Assembly (NCBI GenBank): GCA_047623825.1
Contig: JBLHOS010000091.1
Span: forward strand, 1-11,415
Origin: JBLHOS01 sp047623825
GTDB lineage: Bacteria > Pseudomonadota > Alphaproteobacteria > Rhodobacterales > Rhodobacteraceae
Direction of reading: 5' to 3'
DNA: 11,415 nt
Made by a program: the position numbers and the translations under genes
Shown here: positions 7,066-11,415 of the stretch, piece by piece
Position numbering within the stretch: the first letter of the stretch is position 1
How the letters are laid out: each line of letters begins with the position of its first letter
Notes under the pieces: model-generated
What the model was told of the DNA's origin: nothing
Seen by the model: the letters and a program-made list of their open reading frames with translations, nothing else
Database searches by the model: none

Positions 7066-7721
7066 GTCAGGTGCACCTCATCAGAGAAGAGGCGTCCGAC
7101 ATTCTCCTGCGTGGGTGCCTCCTCGCGCCCCAGTGCAGTAAGCTCTTCCTGCAAGGCATTTTCCGCGGCATTCGGTTCAAATGGCACGATCTGTACCTGA
7201 CAATCTTCTGGCAGATCGACGGACTCTATCGCGGGGAGAATAGTATAGGCATAGAAAAAAATGGGGTCATAAAGACGCAGAAATACAGTCGTGTTGTCAA
7301 TCCTGACAGGCCGGGACAATGGCAGATCAAATGAGACTTCGACCTGATTGTTCTCAAGTGTTACCGCAGCGGCTTCCGGTCGTCCCAGTGGATAGTCCTC
7401 CCCAGCGACCTCAAGGTAGACATCGCCTTTATAGTCCGGGTCCCAGTTCACTTCACCGTCTATAACTGCAGCGCGATCAGCATCATTAAACTGTCCATCT
7501 CCATCCAGATCCAAGTTCAGCGACTCAAACAGGATAAGCGTTGTAAATTCATCGTAAGTCCATGAAATCCGAAGCGCCTCTAATTGCCCATCAGAACCAA
7601 AGATGAACCCGGTGCGCGCATCAACGAAGACATGTGGATGTGCCTTAGCGGGCCCACCAAGACACATCACAATGAACAAAAGACCCCAAAAGTTGTGTGA
7701 CACGGGAAACTTATGCTCCAA
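7056..7721 (-). CDS. zevA: DUF1007 periplasmic protein, ZevA-like zinc-binding partner
   Basis: This is a secreted DUF1007-family protein. A signal peptide (hydrophobic core about 11-22, cleavage after A-K-A at 27) leaves a mature N-terminus starting His-Pro-His-Val-Phe, the family's characteristic putative metal-binding start. The segment L-D-L-D-G-D-G-Q-F-N-D-A-D-R at 70-83 matches a 12-residue EF-hand calcium loop (D71, D73, D75, G76, D82). Cys174 and Cys220 could form a disulfide. In Haemophilus the DUF1007 protein ZevA works with the permease ZevB in zinc uptake. The start is uncertain: the frame begins with TTG at 7721, and a GTG at 7703 is also possible; neither has a well-spaced ribosome binding site. 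The gene begins only 32 bases after znuA on the same strand, with no terminator visible between them. Confidence 0.82.
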   Translation of the reverse strand: MEHKFPVSHNFWGLLFIVMCLGGPAKAHPHVFVDARTGFIFGSDGQLEALRISWTYDEFTTLILFESLNLDLDGDGQFNDADRAAVIDGEVNWDPDYKGDVYLEVAGEDYPLGRPEAAAVTLENNQVEVSFDLPLSRPVRIDNTTVFLRLYDPIFFYAYTILPAIESVDLPEDCQVQIVPFEPNAAENALQEELTALGREEAPTQENVGRLFSDEVHLTCG

Positions 7722-7753
7722 TTTTTGGTCAGGATTTTACACGGCTAATGCGA

Positions 7754-8704
7754 TTACATGCAGCCTGCAAGAGCGGTTGACAGATTCCGGATAAGTTGAG
7801 GGTAAAGTGCCGGGCCCGGCTCTAGATCGGAACCAAGCGGATCGAGAATGCCCGTCTGTGCTTCGGTTCCGTCGAGAACAGTTGCGACTAGACCCGGATT
7901 GAACTGCGGTTCGGCAAGAACGCAATCGATGCCTTGCTCGGCGATCCGACCCTGGATTTCAGCAATTCGTGCCGGGCTGGGATCAGACGCATCACCGATG
8001 GAAATTGCCCCTGATGCCTGGAAATCAAAATCCATTTCGAAATACTGATAGGCATCATGGAACACGACGAATTGGCCATCACGCACGGGATCGAGAGTCG
8101 CTGTGACCTCATCAATCAAGGCTTCGATCTCTGTACGGCCTACTGCGGCATTCGCAAAATAAGCACCTGCGTTGTCAGGGTCGGCGGCGGAAAGCTGACC
8201 TGCGATCACGTTCAGCCAAGTCATTGCATTTTTTGGTGACAACCACGCGTGTGGATCATGCGCGCCGTGGTCGTCGTGTCCCGCCTCTTCATCGTGTCCA
8301 TCATCATGCGCCTCGTCGGCGTGATCATCATGTTCATGGGCTTCGAACAACGCACCTTCCCGGAACTGCAGTTGGATCGTGCCATCTGCTTCCAGCAATG
8401 CAGTCACAGCGGCATCCGGTGCGAGCGTTTCAATCGTATCTGTCAGCCATGGCGTCAAATCGGGTCCAATCCAAAACACAAGATCAGCGTTCTGCAACGC
8501 TGCCGCCTCAGACGGGCGCAGGCTATATTCGTGTGGGCTTGCACCGGGCTGAACAATCAAATCGGGCGTGCCGATACCATCCATGACCCGTGCCACCAAG
8601 GAATGGACGGGGGCGATATCCACAACGACCTGCGGCGTGTCCGCATAGGCGGCCCCGCCCATCAAAGTAGCAGTAAGGGGCAGGGTAAGAAGCTTTCTGG
8701 ACAT
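7754..8704 (-). CDS. znuA: Zinc ABC transporter periplasmic binding protein ZnuA
   Basis: ZnuA captures Zn2+ in the periplasm and passes it to ZnuB. I start at the ATG at 8704, which has GGAG six bases upstream (8711-8714, minus strand); the open frame continues to 8833 but would overlap zur and lacks a signal sequence. The 316-residue precursor has a signal peptide ending A-Y-A at 21. Cluster A-I ligands are visible: H58 (S-P-H-E-Y), H152 (D-P-H-A-W), H216 (V-F-H-D-A-Y) and D288 (L-D-P-L-G). Between the first two lies an acidic, His-rich loop (about 121-152, eight His before the ligand His) typical of zinc rather than manganese binders. C261 and C315 match the disulfide pair of ZnuA. It is transcribed divergently from zur-znuCB under shared Zur boxes, so the three transporter parts are split over two transcripts. 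Confidence 0.95.
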   Translation of the reverse strand: MSRKLLTLPLTATLMGGAAYADTPQVVVDIAPVHSLVARVMDGIGTPDLIVQPGASPHEYSLRPSEAAALQNADLVFWIGPDLTPWLTDTIETLAPDAAVTALLEADGTIQLQFREGALFEAHEHDDHADEAHDDGHDEEAGHDDHGAHDPHAWLSPKNAMTWLNVIAGQLSAADPDNAGAYFANAAVGRTEIEALIDEVTATLDPVRDGQFVVFHDAYQYFEMDFDFQASGAISIGDASDPSPARIAEIQGRIAEQGIDCVLAEPQFNPGLVATVLDGTEAQTGILDPLGSDLEPGPALYPQLIRNLSTALAGCM

Positions 8705-8720
8705 CGAGGTCTCCATGTGA

Positions 8721-8735
8721 TTGTATAACATTACA
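8721..8735. promoter_or_regulatory. Zur-like operator, znuA-proximal
   Basis: On the minus strand the bases read TGTAATGTTATACAA, matching the ATGTTATAACAT-type Zur core at 10 of 12 positions, with outer arms TGTA/TACA. It lies about 17 bases upstream of the znuA start codon, near the expected transcription start, so bound Zur would block znuA-zevAB expression. Confidence 0.6.
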
Positions 8736-8738
8736 CAC

Positions 8739-8767
8739 CAGATAGACGAAATGTAATAACATGACAA
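8739..8767 (-). promoter_or_regulatory. Candidate znuA promoter
   Basis: On the minus strand, TTGTCA (8762-8767) and TATCTG (8739-8744) are separated by 17 bases. The -35 is good and the -10 is weak (3 of 6). The second Zur-like box fills the spacer between them, and the first box lies at the expected start site, which is the geometry expected for repression. This is a guess from hexamers only. Confidence 0.35.
8751..8762. promoter_or_regulatory. Zur-like operator, zur-proximal
   Basis: ATGTAATAACAT is a 10-of-12 palindrome, one base away from the ideal ATGTTATAACAT core, and the best Zur box in the window. It overlaps the first two bases of the ATG chosen for zur, so Zur would autoregulate zur-znuCB. 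It also falls inside the candidate znuA promoter, letting one dimer pair cover both directions. Confidence 0.68.
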
Positions 8768-9276
8768 GTGAGTCGAACAAATCAAGCGCTGCAAACGGCC
8801 CCTTTGTGTTTGCGCAGCACGATCATCGCACATGTATGAGCGATGCGCTGACTGCAGCCGAGGCCCGTTGTGCGGCTGACGGTCTTCGCTTTACGCCTGT
8901 GCGGCGCAAGGTGCTCGAGATTTTACTGCAAGATCATCACGCGCTTGGCGCCTATACAATCCTGGACAGGCTACGCGAGGACGGATTTGGGTCGCAGCCT
9001 CCGGTTGCATATCGCGCGTTGGATTTTCTTGTCACAAATGGTTTGGCCCATAAGATTGAACGGCTGAATGCCTTTATTGCCTGCGTTCACCCTAGCCATC
9101 CCCACACACCGGCATTTATGATCTGCCGGTTGTGCAACACGGTTGCCGAAGCGCAATCTTCCCCCGCGCGGGGCGCGTTGGGCGACGCGGCGCGCGCCAC
9201 CGGTTTTCGGATAGAGCGCACTGTCGTTGAGGCGAGCGGTGTCTGCCCGTCTTGTGTAGATAGGGCAGACGCATGA
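8761..9276 (+). CDS. zur: Zinc uptake regulator Zur (Fur family repressor)
   Basis: Zur is the zinc-sensing repressor of the neighbouring uptake genes. The 171-residue product has a Fur-type winged-helix domain: the R-F-T-P-V-R-R-K-V-L-E motif (43-53), the L-G-A-Y segment (62-65), and the recognition helix around P-P-V-A-Y-R-A-L-D-F-L (80-90). The C-terminal half has H110 and H113 in an H-P-S-H-P-H run, and two Cys-x2-Cys pairs (C122/C125 and C162/C165) that build the structural zinc site. A-F-I-A-C-V-H-P rather than a ferric-type pattern argues for Zur over Fur. The start is uncertain: ATG 8761 has no ribosome binding site and overlaps a Zur box, so the mRNA may be leaderless or start at an in-frame GTG (8806) or ATG (8836). 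The Q-H-D-H segment at 19-22, common in alphaproteobacterial Zur proteins as I recall, favours an upstream start. Confidence 0.93.
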   Translation: MTSESNKSSAANGPFVFAQHDHRTCMSDALTAAEARCAADGLRFTPVRRKVLEILLQDHHALGAYTILDRLREDGFGSQPPVAYRALDFLVTNGLAHKIERLNAFIACVHPSHPHTPAFMICRLCNTVAEAQSSPARGALGDAARATGFRIERTVVEASGVCPSCVDRADA

Positions 9277-10028
9277 GCCTTGTTCAAGTTGAGGACCTTA
9301 GCGTCCGTTACGGCGCAAGGACGGTCTTGTGGCAGGTGTCGCTAAGTGTTGCACCGGGCGAGATCGTAACAATTGTTGGACCAAACGGGTCTGGTAAAAC
9401 CAGCCTGCTTCGGGCGATTATCGGCGCCGTCAAGCCATGCCAAGGCCGTGTCGTAAAGGAGAGAGGCGTGAAAATCGGATATGTTCCGCAAAAGCTGCAT
9501 ATCGACGACACGTTGCCAATCACAGTTTCGAGGTTCTTGAAGTTACCGGGCGGCGTCGCAGTTGCAGAAATCGATCACGCACTAACGCTAGCAGGCGTGC
9601 CCGACTTGGCGAAGGCGCAACTCTCACAACTGTCAGGGGGGCAATTCCAGAGGGTCTTACTCGCACGTGCATTAATCGGAAAACCTGATCTGCTGCTCTT
9701 GGACGAAGCCACACAGGGGCTAGACCAACGCGGTTCAGCGTCGTTTTACCAACAGATCGAAACTGTCCGACAGGACACTGGCTGCGCAGTCCTCATGATC
9801 AGCCATGAGCTACACGTCGTGATGAGCGCATCTGACCGTGTTATTTGCCTTAATGGTCACGTCTGCTGTGAAGGGACGCCTGCGGTGGTCGCATCTGCGC
9901 CAGAATACCGGGCATTGTTCGGCACAGGAACGGGCGGTGCACTGGCACTTTACCGACATGAACATGATCATGATCATGGTGATCCAAACCACGACCACGA
10001 CCACGACAATACAGAGGCCGCAGAATAA
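9273..10028 (+). CDS. znuC: Zinc ABC transporter ATP-binding protein ZnuC
   Basis: ZnuC is the ATPase of the ZnuABC zinc importer. Its ATG overlaps the zur stop codon (ATGA at 9273-9276), and its stop overlaps the znuB start by one base, so the three genes are translationally coupled. Motifs in the 251-residue protein: Walker A G-P-N-G-S-G-K-T at 36-43, Q-loop Gln73, signature L-S-G-G-Q at 120-124, Walker B L-L-L-D-E at 141-145, D-loop G-L-D at 149-151, switch His178. The tail from about 228 is rich in His and Asp (H-E-H-D-H-D-H then H-D-H-D-H-D), a likely cytoplasmic zinc-binding extension whose role is not known from sequence. The frame is complete and all catalytic residues are present. 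Confidence 0.95.
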   Translation: MSLVQVEDLSVRYGARTVLWQVSLSVAPGEIVTIVGPNGSGKTSLLRAIIGAVKPCQGRVVKERGVKIGYVPQKLHIDDTLPITVSRFLKLPGGVAVAEIDHALTLAGVPDLAKAQLSQLSGGQFQRVLLARALIGKPDLLLLDEATQGLDQRGSASFYQQIETVRQDTGCAVLMISHELHVVMSASDRVICLNGHVCCEGTPAVVASAPEYRALFGTGTGGALALYRHEHDHDHGDPNHDHDHDNTEAAE

Positions 10029-10822
10029 TGCTTGATGATTTTATGGTACGCGCCGCCTTGGCCGGTATTGGCGTGGCTTTTGCTGCCGCACCTTTGGGGT
10101 GTTTTGTGGTCTGGCGACGTATGGCTTATTTTGGGGACGCCACGGCACACGCTGCGATCCTTGGTGTTGCCCTGTCGCTGGCGTTCTCGATGTCAATTTT
10201 CGTCGGCACCATGACTGTGGCCTTGCTGATGGCGCTGGTCGTCAGCGTGCTGTCTGGTCGGGGCTATGCGATGGACACACTGCTGGGGGTCCTTGCGCAT
10301 TCGGCGCTTGCCTTCGGGCTTGTTGCAGTATCCTTCATCTCAGGCGTGCGGATCGACTTAATGGCCTATCTCTTTGGTGATATTTTGTCCGTCTCGCACG
10401 AGGACCTTTCGGTCATCTGGGGTGGTGCTGTACTTGTTGTCGCGCTGATAGGCTGGCGTTGGTCGGCCCTGCTGACCTCGACATTGAACGAGGATTTGGC
10501 TTATGCCAGTGGGATAAATCCGAAACGTGAACAACTGGTGCTGACGATTGCGCTAGCAATTACTGTTGCAGTCGCGATCAAAGTCGTTGGTGTCCTGCTT
10601 ATTGCCGCCATGCTGATTATCCCGGCAGCCGCCGCACGCCCTTTGTCACGCACACCCGAAGGCATGGCCGTAGCCGCTGGTATGATCGGGATGTTGTCGT
10701 CCATTATCGGTCTGCGTGCGGCGTATATGCTTGATACTCCTGCAGGCCCCTCCATCGTGTGCGTCGCATCGATTACGTTTCTCGCAACAAGCGTTCTTAG
10801 GCGTTTTAGACACGAGCGGTAA
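10028..10822 (+). CDS. znuB: Zinc ABC transporter permease ZnuB
   Basis: ZnuB is the membrane channel of the zinc importer, of the ABC-3 (metal) permease family. The ATG at 10028 overlaps the znuC stop as TAATG. The 264-residue protein is largely hydrophobic with seven to nine predicted membrane segments. Familiar ABC-3 features are the N-terminal C-F-V-V-W-R-R-M-A-Y-F-G-D-A-T-A-H-A-A-I-L-G stretch (25-46), and the late V-G-V-L-L-I-A-A-M-L-I-I-P-A-A-A-A-R segment (186-204). It is the last gene of zur-znuCB, and I see no clear terminator after it. The binding protein it needs is encoded on the opposite strand by znuA. Confidence 0.94.
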   Translation: MLDDFMVRAALAGIGVAFAAAPLGCFVVWRRMAYFGDATAHAAILGVALSLAFSMSIFVGTMTVALLMALVVSVLSGRGYAMDTLLGVLAHSALAFGLVAVSFISGVRIDLMAYLFGDILSVSHEDLSVIWGGAVLVVALIGWRWSALLTSTLNEDLAYASGINPKREQLVLTIALAITVAVAIKVVGVLLIAAMLIIPAAAARPLSRTPEGMAVAAGMIGMLSSIIGLRAAYMLDTPAGPSIVCVASITFLATSVLRRFRHER

Positions 10823-11368
10823 GGCGGTGTTGTATCTTCCAGAGCATTGCTTGACGGCGTCGAACTCAGGTTTCACATTACTCCGTAAGTCATAAGTTGG
10901 CGATTTAACCGTCGTAGCGCGACGCGCGAATGGTCGGTCTGTCTGCCGCATGGCAGCGTCGACAAACATGCACTCGCTGCATTTTTCATGTTGCATGCGT
11001 ACGCAACGGAGGCTCCGAATTGATAAGATCGTCCCAGTGCTGCGGTTAGCCGCGCTCACGCACCGCAAAAACAGAATCGCAGCTTTGGGCATCTGTTTTC
11101 TTCTGGAGGCCAATTTTAGTTTGCAGGCGCATCGAAGGTCCACGATCCACCCGTATTGGCGGTTGGACTGACGTGCTTCCATCAGTCCTGCGTGAACGTT
11201 CGTCACATAAGTGATCGTCAAGGGTTCTGACATTCCTGTGGCACAACGTGATCAACCCGTAACAGACTTAAAGCGTAAGCTACTGCTTTCGCAACGCTTC
11301 CGGGCCACCATCGGCATTCTTTGAGGGCTAGATTTGATCGAGCAAGACATTGGTATCTAATTCGATAT
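10823..11368. other. Gene-free stretch between znuB and tRNA-Asn
   Basis: I see no gene here with family resemblance, ribosome binding site and sensible start together. Minus-strand frames across 10840-11233 continue into antisense of znuB and look like shadows. A 7-base inverted repeat (11165-11171 with 11182-11188) has no T-run after it. This is the flank of a tRNA gene, where decayed integration scars are common, but I cannot identify any. Confidence 0.5.
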
Positions 11369-11415
11369 TGGCTCCGGCGGTAGGGATCGAACCTACGACC
11401 AATTGATTAACAGTC
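11369..11415 (-). tRNA. tRNA-Asn (anticodon GUU), 3' part, cut by the window edge
   Basis: Read on the minus strand, the sequence from the right edge gives the anticodon loop C-T-G-T-T-A-A (anticodon GTT at 11409-11411), the 3' anticodon stem, the variable loop, a perfect T arm (GTAGG, loop TTCGATC, CCTAC), the 3' acceptor strand CGCCGGA, discriminator G, and an encoded CCA (11369-11371). The 5' half lies beyond the window. The anticodon GUU and the GACTGTTAATC segment are diagnostic of tRNA-Asn. Confidence 0.93.

Noticed and set aside
8705..8833. N-terminal extension of ZnuA to 8833.
   Set aside because: It would overlap zur and cover both operators, and a good ribosome binding site and signal peptide fit the ATG at 8704.
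11165..11188. Seven-base inverted repeat GGACTGA/TCAGTCC as a terminator.
   Set aside because: The loop is 10 bases, there is no following T-run, and it lies over 340 bases after znuB.
10646..11233. Minus-strand open frame of 195 codons overlapping the end of znuB.
   Set aside because: A third of it is antisense to znuB, it has no ribosome binding site I can see, and no domain is recognisable.

Overview
The window looks like chromosomal DNA of an alphaproteobacterium, most likely a Rhodobacteraceae/Roseobacter-type marine bacterium. This rests on moderately high GC, the style of the ZnuABC/Zur proteins, and Zur operators of the ATGTTATAACAT type. No identity search was possible, so the lineage is an inference.

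Layout. (1) 1-593: no gene I can support; probably the leader/promoter region of the next operon plus unrecognised sequence at the left edge. (2) 594-5607, plus strand: a tight four-gene operon encoding an ABC importer (binding protein, double-domain permease, ATPase) and an inositol-monophosphatase-family phosphatase. By general family it would be called a ferric-iron importer. The binding protein instead has a His-Asp pair where iron binders have a Tyr-Tyr pair, and its partner gene is a phosphatase, so I read it as an AfuABC-type importer of a phosphorylated sugar or polyol. (3) About 5700-6121: a decayed scar holding the 3' end of an IS5-family (IS903-group) element abutting a truncated G3E/CobW-type metallochaperone GTPase gene on the minus strand, which still has its own Zur-like operator. 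(4) 6184-8704, minus strand: znuA-zevA-zevB, a periplasmic zinc-binding protein followed by a DUF1007 protein and a NicO-type permease. (5) 8761-10822, plus strand: zur-znuC-znuB, overlapping genes. (6) 10823-11368: no supported gene. (7) 11369 to the right edge, minus strand: the 3' part of a tRNA-Asn(GUU) gene.

How it works together. The right half is a zinc-limitation regulon. A short divergent region with two Zur-like boxes separates znuA-zevAB from zur-znuCB, so one control region can govern a complete high-affinity ZnuABC importer, a second candidate zinc import system (ZevAB), and the regulator itself. A third Zur-like box sits in front of the broken CobW-type gene, which suggests the locus once also made a zinc chaperone and lost it to an insertion sequence. 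The left half is a separate nutrient-uptake operon whose phosphatase probably acts on what the transporter imports.
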